From Eurosta solidaginis (lineage: Eukaryota > Arthropoda > Insecta > Diptera > Tephritidae), in NCBI RefSeq assembly GCF_040869045.1, contig NC_090319.1, forward strand, positions 342,096,302 through 342,160,301: a stretch of DNA of 64,000 nt, read 5' to 3'. The notes under the pieces were generated by a model. It made no database searches. It had not been told where the DNA came from and saw only the letters and a list, made by a program, of their open reading frames with translations. Of the stretch, positions 22,201 through 32,045 are shown one piece after another; the stretch's first letter is position 1, and each line of letters opens with the position of its first letter. The position numbers and the translations under genes are program-made.

Positions 22201-24021
22201 TTTTGGAGAGCATGTAACTTATCTGGAAAGGAAAATTGCACAGAAAATAGGCTTCATGTATAGAACATGTAAACATATCAGTCAAAGTCATAAAATATTG
22301 GTATATCGTTCAATTATTGAACCACACTTTATTTATTGTCCTACTATTCTGCTATTAAGTAATGATATATATATTAAGAAACTTCAAATACAGCAAAACA
22401 AGGCAATGCGATTTATTTTAAAATGTCCTCCAAGAACGCCAAAAATTGTAATGCTCAATAGATTAAACTGGCTTAGTATTAAACAGTCAGTTAGTTATTT
22501 CACATTGAAATTTATACACCAACTTAGGTTAGGAATGTTACCGAATTACCTGAGTAGTAAAATACATTATAATCATGAAATCCACAATTATGGAACAAGA
22601 AATTGCAATAATATAAGACTGCCTAGAATAAGAACTGAGTTCGCCAAAAGGTCTCTTGAATATTTAGGGTATAAAATGTATAATGAGTTACCTTCTGATT
22701 TGAAAGACTGTGAAAATATTAGTAAGTTCAAAGAAAAATTGTTTTTATATTGTACGTCACTAAATGTGACATAAGTATTTATGTTTAATCTCTTATTTTA
22801 ACCTAAACTAGGTCTTAAAGACCGTAATAATAAATAAATAAAAAATAAATAAATATATGCCTTATCCCAGCACTTCCTAGCATGAGGTCTTATAAATTGG
22901 GCTTTATAGATATTAAGAGCGCATTAAAGATCGGTGGTTGTTTGGAAAATCAATTCTGGCAAAAAAAAATATATGTATGGCTTGTACGAGCTAATAAAAT
23001 TCTACAAGTATTTATGATTAAAAAAACAGAGAAAATCATAAACAAATCGAGTATCTATGTACATGCAAACACTGCTATTTAGCCAACAATTCCAAGAATC
23101 ATGACTAGGTAAATGTATGCACAATTGTATGTGGGGTTATGTTCGCCATTTGTATGTACCTATAATTGAAAGTACTATTTGATATGTAATTACCTGTTAT
23201 TTTTTCATCCCGAAGTTCATTATTTTCGCATAATATGCCGGTCTGTTGCACAGACGTATTATCGATAACGTTTTCCAAAACAGATTCACATATCCCACTC
23301 GTATCATCAGAAACTTTTTTGGTCGCTATTACATGATTGCTCTGCACAGATAAAAAAATTCAAACAAAAAAGCAAGCAATAGGAATTGTGGATCAGCGCC
23401 ATTTTATACATACATACTAGCTTATTTCATACACGTATGTAATTTAAACAATGCACCTATCACTTACACTGAATCCGTTGTAATTACCGCCCCCAGCAAT
23501 GTCACCATCATTGTTGCAAACCGAACTGCGACAAAAAACTCTTTTATGACCGATGAACTGCGTCAGACTACGAAACATATTGCGACACTTTTTACACTCA
23601 TAAATTAGACTACATTCTTTCAGCAACAATTGCCGTACCTAAAAAACATACCGTAAGCATTAATATAGATATTTTGCAGAAAAAATTTAAAAAGTTGCAA
23701 CTTTAAATAGCCTTACATGAAGGAAAATAGTTGACCTACTTTTGATAGACTTACAAACACACAATCTTACTAATGTCAGCCACCAACCATAACTAGCATT
23801 ACTATTTCTACACATCATTCAAAAGATCTTACCTCATCATCACCATTATCGTAAAGCTGTTTTGCCTCTTTAAAGCTACCACCAATATTGGTTTGCATTT
23901 GTGGACGCATCACAAATATATCTGGAAAATCCATTGCCATTGTGGCACTTACATCAATGTCCTCAGACGTTATCTGTTCCGTATCGGAGCTATAGTAATC
24001 GGATGTACGCTGCTTTCTCAT
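14321..24021 (-). CDS. ZNF800-like C2H2 zinc-finger protein, six exons, 1037 aa predicted
   Basis: Exons on the minus strand: 24021-23833, 23638-23468, 23341-23194, 19059-18915, 18848-18313 and 16245-14321. All introns are GT-AG, and the summed length of 3114 nt gives 1037 codons plus stop without a frame break. The domains are a C2HC finger at residues 78-99 (YECKKCRNMFRSLTQFIGHK), a finger at 194-217, C2HC fingers at 259-279 and 452-472, and a tandem pair at about 632-690 (CKICNKQF... then CTLCEYRAFRRYDIVNHL). The N-terminal block (AKQLYDNGDDE, VRQLLLKEC, then the C2HC finger) matches the order in vertebrate ZNF800. Such proteins are nuclear and probably act in transcription; the targets are unknown. 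Linkers are acidic or Ser/Thr-rich, and the C-terminus is a basic helix-like PRKRITMLERLRDD run. Human ZNF800 is about 664 residues, so this one is longer. The start is the first Met of exon 1. Confidence 0.8.
16288..17820 (+). mobile_element. Repeat-bearing element, copy B, in intron 5
   Basis: It has the same start (AAGTAAAGAAGGCTAAGG) and end (CTCAGCTGAGTATAAA) as copy A, but with barely one 128-bp unit and internal deletions. The direct repeat AAAAAAAATAA at both ends may be the target duplication. It is antisense to the zinc-finger gene and carries a nested (CAA)n-tailed retroposon. Confidence 0.7.
16776..17195 (+). mobile_element. (CAA)n-tailed SINE-like retroposon, copy 2
   Basis: It begins CCCCAGCGGGCTAGGGGG and ends in a (CAA) run. 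It splits the GCGGAA/GGACAG sequence seen intact in copies A and C, so it entered after copy B. The duplication is not clear. Confidence 0.75.
18015..18185. repeat. Imperfect palindromic repeat in intron 5
   Basis: Blocks such as TTAAAGTTGACTA and TAGTCAACTTTAA face each other across about 100 bp, with AGTTTCAACTCC and TTGAAGTTCAGGCC nearby. A MITE-like origin is an inference. Confidence 0.4.
18313..18848 (-). CDS. ZNF800-like gene, exon 5
   Basis: 536 nt. It codes the finger HKCEHCGKGFERKEALVAHL at about 257-276, then an acidic/Thr-rich linker ending in a basic KKKKMKNRRPF run that may act as a nuclear localisation signal. The donor is GTAAGTATT, phase 1. Confidence 0.75.
18915..19059 (-). 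CDS. ZNF800-like gene, exon 4
   Basis: 145 nt with donor GTATGT. It codes an acidic stretch, then a C2H2 finger CPQERCKLSF...KHFSEDH (C194, C199, H212, H217). The intron before it is over 4 kb and holds the LINE and the Helitron-like repeat. Confidence 0.7.
19140..19790 (+). mobile_element. Helitron-like repeat in intron 3
   Basis: Bases 19220-19785 match the minus strand of the Helitron at 2144-2881: two GGATATCAAATGAAAGCTGT modules, the (GGGACT)n minisatellite at about 19492-19556 and the purine-rich block. Its first 80 bases match 3240-3330 instead, so the family has exchangeable heads. The CTAG end is missing, so the copy is truncated. Confidence 0.6.
20330..22857 (+). mobile_element. 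CR1/jockey-type LINE in intron 3, 5'-truncated
   Basis: It contains the 783-codon frame below, a short 3' region and an A/T tail of AATAAATA repeats (about 22828-22855), typical of CR1/L2-like elements. ORF1 and most of the endonuclease are missing. It lies antisense to the zinc-finger gene. Confidence 0.75.
20423..22774 (+). CDS. LINE reverse transcriptase with endonuclease C-terminal part
   Basis: An uninterrupted 783-residue frame. Residues about 25-60 are the end of an APE-type endonuclease (STRIDLLFSN, then ISDHETIHFEV with the catalytic SDH). The reverse transcriptase follows, with LRPINTLPT, motif A VFLDLKRAFETVD, GLPQGSVLAPILF and the catalytic FADD at about residue 510. The C-terminal region ends YGTRN...LPRIRTEFAKRSLEYLG, a CR1/L2-like tail. 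It would copy its own RNA into DNA at a nick, but without the full endonuclease it is probably not autonomous. The start Met is the first available. An intact frame of this length suggests a fairly recent insertion. Confidence 0.85.
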   Translation: MAYICAYMAMIQRINFDTRITEYSSTRIDLLFSNNDKVKAVNIGKHRISDHETIHFEVPTTKLCKMRRYATVTCWEYYSAENLLTLLRTCDFSFMSISGVETKTKALNEVLTVAMQALTYIKRTQIQIRNKWYDRELTNLHKRKIESYKTARNTGFWDEYNVIKKIYKRTIIYKKKKYMEDRVNHNNGDMKRMWKCLKDLVELNDVKKHITKIVINGECLENEYDIANALNNFFIQSIVEINDSIEEIVNGDEISANHSNPFETFKFTDIVVDDIIIITKSLKNKYGGDKLLSEGVVKDAMTYTANFYKDIINESLNSGIVPSYWKISTIIPVEKVKNTMKPEELRPINTLPTDEKIMETVVKDQLVAYLEKHNVIIPEQSGFRKSHSCETALNMVIADWKEDMADKKFTVSVFLDLKRAFETVDRSELLDVMFKIGIRGKALEWFRSYLGDRKQRTIIGKEVSSVVDVNIGLPQGSVLAPILFTLYINDIKRCLKYCKIRLFADDALLIISEKYAECAMLKVQEDLDSLYKWLCLRKLKLNVEKTKFMIFCKNTNIISNNSLNNITLKVKNMEIQRVDKIKYLGVLIDDNLNFGEHVTYLERKIAQKIGFMYRTCKHISQSHKILVYRSIIEPHFIYCPTILLLSNDIYIKKLQIQQNKAMRFILKCPPRTPKIVMLNRLNWLSIKQSVSYFTLKFIHQLRLGMLPNYLSSKIHYNHEIHNYGTRNCNNIRLPRIRTEFAKRSLEYLGYKMYNELPSDLKDCENISKFKEKLFLYCTSLNVT
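23194..23341 (-). CDS. ZNF800-like gene, exon 3
   Basis: 148 nt, entering in phase 0 and leaving in phase 1 with donor GTAATTAC. It codes a low-complexity polar linker without a finger. Support comes from splice sites and frame continuity only. Confidence 0.6.
23468..23638 (-). CDS. ZNF800-like gene, exon 2
   Basis: 57 codons, phase 0 on both sides, with donor GTAAGTG. It holds the family's N-terminal C2HC finger (C78, C81, H94, C99), followed by a Gly/Asn-rich run. Confidence 0.8.
23833..24021 (-). CDS. ZNF800-like gene, exon 1
   Basis: It codes 63 residues from MRKQRTSDYY to NGDDE. The donor is GTAAGATCT and the intron phase is 0. The acidic N-terminus ends with the FKEAKQLYDN segment that precedes the first finger in this family. 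Further 5' non-coding exons cannot be excluded. Confidence 0.75.
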
Positions 24022-24300
24022 ATTTTCGTTGCCAGCAGGTCACGTAGACCCCTTTAGAGCTATATGTACACAATTTTTTCTGCGCTGCACACTGTCGCAA
24101 ACTCTGCTACTGCACTGCTAACTGCTCTTAATCTCTGTTATTGCTTGATTTATGTGTTTTTATTCGTGTTTTCTCGCACAACCGCACAAGTTTTTAGAAC
24201 ATGATTTAATTATTTAACAGCTTTGAATGGAAATTTTAATAACTCGCGCCACCAAGGTTAATTGAAGCAAACTGACCGTTTGGTTTTGGTAAACGAATGC
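24022..24300 (-). promoter_or_regulatory. Likely 5' UTR and promoter region of the zinc-finger gene
   Basis: This stretch lies directly upstream of the start codon and is free of recognised repeats. I see no convincing TATA box or initiator, so the assignment rests on position only. Confidence 0.3.
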
Positions 24301-24754
24301 ATTTGCTGGTGCGGCACTGCCACCGCCTAGACACAGTTGTATGCCTCTTCACTCCAAACGTTTCACTTTTTTCTAATCACGATTTGTACGCAAGGAAAAT
24401 GCACTATACACCTCCTGCAACCAAAAGGAAAATAAATGCAGAAATGCTCTATTTTTTCGCTTTTCCGCTACCTAGTTTTTCGACGCTTTTCCATTTTTCC
24501 CCAACACCTTTTACGAATGTCCGTTGGTGCTGCCACATAATTTATCCTCTATGAAACGTCAAAATTTTGAGCACAGTGGCACAGTGGGAAATTTGTTCGC
24601 GAACTCCAACAAATAAAGCACGATTTTTAATCAGAACGATTGACACCAAACCCTGCCTCAAGCTGACAATTATTATCGGCTATTTCACACGCTGATGATT
24701 ATTTGTTGGGTGTGCGTCAATTCGCAAACGAAAATAAATTGCGTGATAAAAAAA

Positions 24755-25126
24755 GGTAACGTTTTGCAAGACGGTGCACCACCTAATTTTTATCAAAAAT
24801 TATCAAGGGTGGTATCAAAAGCCGCGTCTTGACCTCCGTTTTTAGAATCCCGAAGCGAAAATTGAAATTTTTATTTCTGTCAAAAGATATAAGCAAAAAA
24901 TCGGTTCTAATATTCATGTGGTTGTTGTTTTTTTGTCAGATTTGTTGTACATACACGCACACTACGGGTCATTTTACGGTTTTTCGTGAATAACTTTCGA
25001 CAGAAATACATTTTTTTTCGCTTTCGGGTTCTTAAAACGAAGGTCGAGACGCGTCTTTTGATACCACCTTTGATAATTTTTGATAAAAATTAGGTGGTGC
25101 ACCGCACCGTCTTTTAAAACGTTACC
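24755..25126. mobile_element. MITE, 372 bp, with about 120-bp TIRs
   Basis: The ends GGTAACGTTTTGCAAGACGG and CCGTCTTTTAAAACGTTACC are inverted copies. Inner arms continue with CACCTAATTTTTATC and GATAAAAATTAGGTG. The flanks are A-runs on both sides, so the duplication cannot be measured. No coding. Confidence 0.75.
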
Positions 25127-25211
25127 AAAAAAAAAAAAAAAACAATGTCAAAGATAAATAAATAAGTATCGTTCATATATCTTTAACTAAAAAATAAAGA
25201 TGCCAAATAGT

Positions 25212-25759
25212 AGCTGTCTTTTTTTACATCACATCTAGAGACGTTTACGCTTAAACCAAAATAGGCGTCACTCGATACCTTTGTTGCCAAAGCAACCCTG
25301 TCATGTCGAATGTGATTCTCACGGAAGTTTTGTTTAGTTTTCTTTAACTGCATCCTATATATTTATGCGGTGAAATGACTTTGCATAATTACGATTTTTG
25401 GAAAGAGAATTAATTAATTAATTTAATACAATCAATAAAATAAACACAAATACTCCACGAAAATGTATAGAAGGCGTTTTTATAAATACATCTGACAAAA
25501 AAACCAACGACTACCTTGAGAAAACATCGAGTAATTTGCTTTGTCAACAACAAAAGTATCGAGTGACGCCAAAAATGGTGTGTATCCACAATTCATCGCA
25601 ACTGATTCAGCCATACAACAGAGGGTTGTGTTTCCGCTTTTCGCTACACCCTGTGCTGTAGGTAGTTGTTTAACCAATGCCGCTAGATGGGTCTCCTAAG
25701 CGAGGATAAGCGTTTTTTACGCGCAAACGTAAACGCTATTATTTCTATTCTCTTTGGCT
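25212..25759 (-). mobile_element. Longer relative of the 9190-9569 MITE
   Basis: Its left end AGCTGTCTTTTTTTAC with GTTTACGCTTAAAC, and its right end GCGCAAACGTAAACG with TTTGGCT, are the reverse complement of the 380-bp MITE's ends. GCTAGATGGGTCTCCTAAGC is also shared. The extra interior has a 65-codon minus frame of no recognised family. Confidence 0.6.
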
Positions 25760-26379
25760 GAACGTTAAAAATCTGCTCATGTCAATAACTTTAAATTTCG
25801 GGCGAAGCCGAGGTAGCAAAGAAACATACCCGTGTAGAAGCTTTGGTGGTGCCGGATGCCTGGAAGTCCTTCATTTAAAGTGTGTTATTTTAAATTCAAA
25901 TCTTGTTTAGCAATAATTACCGGCTTCGGTTTCATCCATTGCAGGGCAGACTAGTGTGCCTCTTTTGCCAGATTCACCACTTCTATTTCCGGAAGGAAGT
26001 AATGGGATGGGGAATTTACAACAGATGAATGCAGGCTGGGGAGGAGGGTTTTCAGATAGGTCGGGAGACTATTCTGCCAGGAACTCTATGTCAGAAGGAA
26101 ATTTAGGTTGCCGGGTCAGTGCAGTGCTATGAATGGGAAGCCTCTACTTTGGCTGTTAGGGGAAAAAAATATTCATATAGGTAGTCAGGGCTATCAGAGT
26201 GGCTGTCAGGGACTGGTTAACCACCATCGGAGTAATATCACATCTCCTTGTAGCGGTAGCCACATTTCCTGAAAGTTTGAGGAGTATTATCAATGCTGAT
26301 GGTCCTAGTCTGGCTCGTTTCATAATAAGCACCCTTAAGGTATATCAGAACTGATTTTATATGACCACGTGAGCCTTCT
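25760..26379. other. Unassigned region, probably decayed retroelement
   Basis: GC content is higher than around it and there are short LINE-like phrases, but no continuous frame and no boundary. I cannot name it. Confidence 0.3.
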
Positions 26380-26660
26380 AGGCCATTACGCAGATATAAA
26401 GATAGTGCAGCGACTAAAAGCCAAAGAACTTTGCTGGTTAGGTCATGTTATACGAATGAACAAAGACGCTCCGGCCAAGAAAGTATTTCAATCGACTCCG
26501 CAGTTTGGATGCAGAATAAGGAGGTGACCTCCACCGAGTTTGGGCAAGGAGGTGGAGGAAGACTTAACTTCCCTGGTGCTCCCGAATTGGCATCAGTTAT
26601 TGCGATAGCTGGCGTACGAAACATCCAAAATCGCTTTAACGGTTAAGCGCCAATTAATGA
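26380..26660 (+). pseudogene. RTE-like LINE 3' end fragment
   Basis: Reads LCWLGHVIRMNKDAPAKKVF in one frame, then ends TTTAACGGTTAAGCGCCAATTAA. This matches the 3' end of the LINE at 7575-7605 (ACGGTTAAGCGCCAATTAAG). Confidence 0.6.
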
Positions 26661-27035
26661 AACTGATGAAAAATGTTTCAACGGAGCTCCTAGGATATAC
26701 TCAAGTTCACCTATCATTGATAATAGTAGTATTAACAGGACAATGTCGAATGGGTGTGCCCTTATACTCTTCAAAGCTCCGGGTGTGTTAATTGCATGCA
26801 GGACAACGAGAAATCATTTAGTCAGTAGGCGGGGACGTAGTCGAGTTTCCGAAAGAAATATCCAAGATTGATGTGTGTTTTATTTATAACAGCTGCCACC
26901 GAACTAGACCTAAGCTATAATATGGAATTCAATGTAATGAAGGTAATCGTTAGAGCAAACTGTATTACTTACTTAAGGTTGTATCGGTACTTTGACAGCT
27001 GACTTTCGATTTTCTTGTACAAAAAAAAATAATAT

Positions 27036-27351
27036 TGTGACGAATATTAGCAACACTAAGCCGATACTAAGCAGTCACTTGTATGTACATAAACAAATCA
27101 ATCATTATGTATACACATATGTACATACAAGCAGCGGAGAGATACTCACAAAAATATGCAATCATCAGCGAAGTCAGTTTGATTTAAGCACGCTATTGGT
27201 TGCGAAGTTAAGTGTTATTGTGAAGTATTTTCAAATTAGTCTAATAAAGACCATTTTGCATTATTGAATATTGGAGTTATTTATTCAACAGTTTAGCGAT
27301 TCGAACGTTAGCAGGAGATTTGGAATAAGCGGAATTTCACTAAACTCGTGA
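27036..27351 (+). mobile_element. Solo LTR of a Gypsy-type retrotransposon
   Basis: It begins TGTGACGAATATTAGCAAC and ends AATTTCACTAAACTCGTGA. TAATAT flanks it at 27030-27035 and 27352-27357, a 6-bp duplication. An AATAAAG signal at about 27243 precedes the U5-like part. No internal sequence remains, so two LTRs probably recombined. The final CA appears changed to GA. Confidence 0.65.
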
Positions 27352-27584
27352 TAATATAAAATCGTATTAATGCATTATTGTTTTTTTTTTTTGTTATACA
27401 ATTTTTTTATTGTTGAAATAAATATTTTGTTCGTGATTTATTACAATTTTGAACTACATACATATATAATTCTCAATTTTTTGCATTTTTTCAAGAAAGC
27501 CTTCGTTATCTAAATTGTCTAATAAAATATAATTTATTTATTTATTTTTAATATAAATTTAGTGATGTATATATGTATGAATAT

Positions 27585-28122
27585 TAGGGTGGGTCAAATT
27601 TGTTGTTGAAAAGGCACATCCAGTTTCTGAATCTATGGGTCAAATTGAGTAATATTGTCCATGGGACCATAGGTGTGAAATGAATTTCGAGCCTCCCTAA
27701 TTTTGTTAGAAAATATCTTTTTTTAAAAATTTTTTTATTATTTTTGTTAGAAAATATTTTGGGCTATTTAAAAATTGTATTTGCAATATGGAAGAGTAAA
27801 ATATTCATCGCTATAGGGCGCTTTCCTACTATATTTAGCATTTTGTCGCTTCTTTTTGGGGAAAGTCGACGTATTTTTTGCAAAAATCAACGAATATTTT
27901 ACTTTTCCATATTGCAAATTCAATTTTTAAGCAGCCCAAAATATTTTCTAACAAAAATAATAATAAAAATGTCTAAAAAAATATTTTCCAACAAAAATAG
28001 AGGGGCTCAAAATTCATTTCACACCTATGGTCCCATGGACAATATTACTCAGTATGACCCATAGATTCAGAAACTGGATGTGCACCTGAAGTTTTTTTCT
28101 CCATACAATTTGACCCGCCCTA
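27585..28122. mobile_element. Foldback-type MITE, 538 bp, TA duplication
   Basis: TAGGGTGGGTCAAATT at the left and AATTTGACCCGCCCTA at the right head two inverted arms of about 250 bp. The arms share GTCCATGGGACCATAGGTGTG and GAAAATATTTTGGGC-type blocks. The possible target is TA, as in Tc1/mariner-derived MITEs. The 106-codon frame inside is a by-product of the palindrome. Confidence 0.8.
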
Positions 28123-29202
28123 ATGAATATACTTTAATGTATTTATATATAAAGTTTCTGTATGGATGTTTGTATATGAAATTTAGCAATATTAATTTTG
28201 TTTATATAATAAGTACTTGATCAAATATATAAAGTGCTAAGCGTTTTATGGTTAATGTTAAGGTGTTTAGTTGAATATTAGTAAGGCACTAGTTACACGT
28301 TATTTTGTTTTCGGGTAAACTTTATATAAAGTTGGTTGCTTTATTTTCATAAATCAGAATTCTCTCTGATAAACGCTCGACCATAGGTAAAACTCTTTGA
28401 AATTTACATTGAGATAAATTGTTTTCAGCAGTCATTCGAGATAGAGTAATCGTTCACTGCGCTGTAGATTTTGTTGAAAAGATAAGTAACTACTTATGAC
28501 ACTAGGACACTAGAGGTTAAATACAAAAGTGACTTTGTTGATTTAACAGCCCTAGGCAGGATATCACCCGTTTTACTCCGGAAACATTGGTAGCCTTCAC
28601 CGAAAAAACTAAACGTTACGATTATCGAGTCATAAGAAATGATTCTGCAGAAAATATACATAATCGGTGGCGAACCACGCCCACTTTTTGTATCTTAAAT
28701 ATTTCCAATAAACATAGTTATTCGATACTTCTGTACCTAATAAAGCTTTTATCTTTAAACTCTGCACTAAGATTGTCTGTGTGGAGATAGCTCAATATAC
28801 ACTAACATTTCTAAAAGTGGGCGTGCCTGTTTATTGAAAAAAAAAAAAAAACTTGTTATCAAATTCTATTAGGAATATCCTGGGAAAGTTATAATGATGA
28901 ACGTTATTTGTATAAAATAATGCAATAATAATAAAAGGCGAAGGGATGGATAATCGTTGGTTATTAAAAATATATTGGTAACACGCTAAAGAGAAGTAAA
29001 CCTACATTTGGTCATATTCCAGAAATTTGGAATTTAAAATTTCACCAGGGCTCATTGAAGTTGCTAATAGCTTGATCAGAGAGACATCTCTCGATATCGT
29101 TAATGCTGTTAACAAAACAACACCAACTGTTTTGATAAGATCGCCGATGATACACAGGCAGACAACTTGTTAAAGTTGTAGGCAAGATAGTGTTTTACTA
29201 TA
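28123..29202. other. AT-rich, no gene seen
   Basis: Bases 28665-28840 contain two ACGCCC/GTGGGCGTG blocks like the tail of the repeat-bearing element, suggesting a decayed relative. Otherwise I see nothing. Confidence 0.4.
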
Positions 29203-29353
29203 TGTGACCCGGCCTATGAAAAGGTGGCTTTTGACTCAAAAAAGAAATTACGAAAGAAAACAGCTGTTAAAGATAAACAATGCATTTCTTCAGTTTATTA
29301 GTAGTAGTAGTAGTTTTTTGAGTCATAAGCCACCTTTCATAGGCCGGGTCACA
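29203..29353. mobile_element. MITE, 151 bp, with about 44-bp TIRs
   Basis: The ends TGTGACCCGGCCTATGAAA and TTTCATAGGCCGGGTCACA are inverted copies that run on through GGTGGCTT and GAGTCATAAGCCACC. The flanks are TATA-like, fitting a TA or TATA target. The centre has a (GTA)n run. Confidence 0.8.
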
Positions 29354-30985
29354 TATATCTTTTTGGATTATTGATGGCTTGATGCTTTGTCATTTTATCG
29401 TGTAACTACGGACTACAGCAAGAATTTCGGATAATACTTATAAATATTTTTCTTTTGACAAATTTATATTCGAAAATTAAATATTTTTAAGTTGTTTCAT
29501 TTAATTCTTGATTTATGCTTATTTATTATCGAAATTTAAATTATTATACATTATTTTGTAACTATAGCATATTCTCACGAAGAATGGATATACATATGAC
29601 AGTTAATTTTTTTCATAGTTGCTTTATGGCTGTACTCTAATTATATTTTTTGTTAAATTTCACGTAAATTTTTTTTAATCACGTTCGTTGATTTTATAAT
29701 TTTTTTCGTAAGTTGAATGTGTTTTAATAAAAGAATTTAATTTTGCTTTTATAAAATAAAATTTAATAAATATATTTATGAAGGTAATTAAAATGATAAA
29801 ATGGGGTACTTGCTAATAATAAAATAGCAAGCAATTGATTTTTAATTAGTAAAGTAAGTATAAGCACAATTATTTTTAGATCCAAGCACAGAATAGAGTG
29901 ACCTGTTTGATAGGGATAAAAATGAGAAGTAACTGAGGCATCAAGTCCCAGGAATCCCGATCATGGGATTCCCAAGCCATTTTGTCAAATCCAAATCTCG
30001 GGGCTGTATTTAATAAAATACCGGGATTTCTGGATTTTCTCGGGATCTCATATTACAAGTCTAAAAGACTTTGATTGATGAATAGTGTCACTGTTTTTTG
30101 TTTTAGTAAGTTCCAATTTTAAATCCCATGAAATCCTTTTTCCCGGGTAAATTACAGCTTTCTTTAGACGTTGCAATTCCCGATCAAAACAAATAGAAAT
30201 TTTTCTTTCCGGTAGATCTCGTGGTGTACGTTTAGAAATGGTGTATAATATGCTATCAACAATTTAACCTACTAGTGTGGAAGATGTTTCTCAACTGCCG
30301 GCTATATCTGTAATAAGTTAAGATCTACCTTTTTAGATAACATTGTAGATCCTCTAATATTTTTAGGATATCTTTTAAAATAAACAAGTATTTTAAATCG
30401 GCTGAACTTTCAAAAGTCACACATGCTTTAAAGTGTACAACTCAAATGATCTATTTTTGTTTAGAAAGAAAAAAAGTTTTTATTCTTAAACAATTCTTTC
30501 TAAAATACTGGACTGAAATAAATGTTTCTGTTAAACCACCCATATGTGTATATACAATTCAATTTATTGAATAGTCCCGAAAAATCCGATACGATTGCGT
30601 GGTTGGTATTTTCAAATCTCAAAATTTAGGGATTGCCAAATATCTTCGGAAGTCGATGCCCTTGTAGTGACCTAATATTTAAAAAAAATCTTACGGATTA
30701 GTTGCATTATTTAAGTATTAATCTTAAATAAATTCTATAGCAATACCGAAAAGATTGAATCGAAGCCAAAGCCATAACCGTTCTTTCTAAAAATAATTTT
30801 ATTTCTAAATGCGATACTGTAACTGAGTAATATAGAAGTGAAAGGGTAAGTAATTGATGTTAGATGACTCTTTCTACCGAATGCGAAAATCGTTTGAAAC
30901 AGAAACCGGAAACGATACCTTCCTTAAATCGGATACATTCATTAAACGTATATAGTTATAAGCGCAGAAGTACATAGCACGCTTT
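29354..30985. other. AT-rich, no gene seen
   Basis: About 1.6 kb. Bases 29945-30180 carry scattered TCCCGGGA/GGGATTCC words suggesting a decayed transposon. No frame, splice pair or clear boundary was found. Confidence 0.4.
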
Positions 30986-30998
30986 GCCGTGCTGCTTT

Positions 30999-31367
30999 AA
31001 AAAAAAAAATAAATGTAAGGCGCGATAACCTCCGAAGAGATCTAAGGCCGAGCTTCTCTTCCAATTTGCGTCGTGCTCCTCTTGATTTTTCCCTACAAAT
31101 TGGCCGGACGGGACCTACATGTTTTATGCCGACTCCGAACGGCATCTGCAAGGCAGATGAGTTTTCACTGAGAGCTTTTCATGGCAGAAATACAATCGGA
31201 GCGCTTGCCAGACACTGCCGAGGGGCGACCCCGCTTAGAAAAATTTTCTTCTAATTGAAAAATCTTATTTCTAAAATTTTTTTTGATGTTGCTTTGCCCG
31301 GGAGTTGAACCCAGGGCATACGGTGTGATAGGCGGAGCACGCTACCATCACACCACGGTGGCCGCCC
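30999..31367 (-). mobile_element. tRNA-derived SINE, copy 1, 13-bp TSD
   Basis: The minus strand begins GGCCACCGTGGTGTGATGG, then has an A-box-like TGGTAGCGTGCTCC and a B box GGTTCAACTCC, i.e. a tRNA-like RNA polymerase III promoter. The tail at the low-coordinate end is A-rich. GCCGTGCTGCTTT flanks it at 30986-30998 and 31368-31380. SINEs move with LINE machinery. Confidence 0.85.
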
Positions 31368-31789
31368 GCCGTGCTGCTTTGCTTCGACAAATTAGTCCAA
31401 TGTATGGTCAGTCCTTTATCGTGCTAAGTCAAGTTTGTGGAATATAAAGCGAAACAAAAACTTGGGCGTTCAATGTTTCCGGCATAAGGCCAGACTTACA
31501 TCGAAGGCTTTGGCAAAAGCTTCGACTTTTACAGACAAACCCATAAATTATTAAAAATATCTCAACTTTTTTCGTCGCCTTATGTTGCACAAAAACTGTG
31601 TAGCAAAGTCGCACCTACAGTAGGTCCTTTGCCAATGACAGATGATTTTAAAGTATAGCTTTAGAACAGTCTGTGTAGGAAAGGTTTTGGAACGTAGTAC
31701 GAAGCAAAAAGTTTAGGTTTTTTTTACATATACTCAAGGTTTTTAAAAAAATGTTCTCGAATACTCCAAGCGATATACCATCTTCTTTC

Positions 31790-32045
31790 GTCGCCGTCCG
31801 TGACTTATAAGTATGACTTATTCGTCGAGACTAGACTTTTCTTTTCAATTGTCCACACAGTGGAAAAATACATTGGAAATAGTGTGTCTTTATAAGATGG
31901 CCAGGCCGAGATTGGTTTTTCTGTCAATGGTAGTTCAAAGATAGACAGACAATATCCTTCATTGTTTATATCTGTCAGCAGTCCGCCGTTAGGTTTTGAG
32001 TCTACTCTGTCCGAATCAGAGTCCTTCGCTCTAACCACTAGCCTT
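31790..32045 (-). mobile_element. Second type of tRNA-derived SINE
   Basis: The minus strand starts GGCTAGTGGTTAGAGCGAAG (A-box-like), with GACTCAAAACC about 40 bases on as a weak B box. The rest has no homologue in the window and the ends are uncertain. Confidence 0.5.

Noticed and set aside
27744..28064. 106-codon frame as a gene
   Set aside because: It spans the two arms of a palindromic MITE and is mirror sequence of itself.
31300..31367. Functional tRNA gene
   Set aside because: A and B boxes are present but the cloverleaf is poor, a long A-tailed body follows, and TSDs flank it. It is a SINE head.
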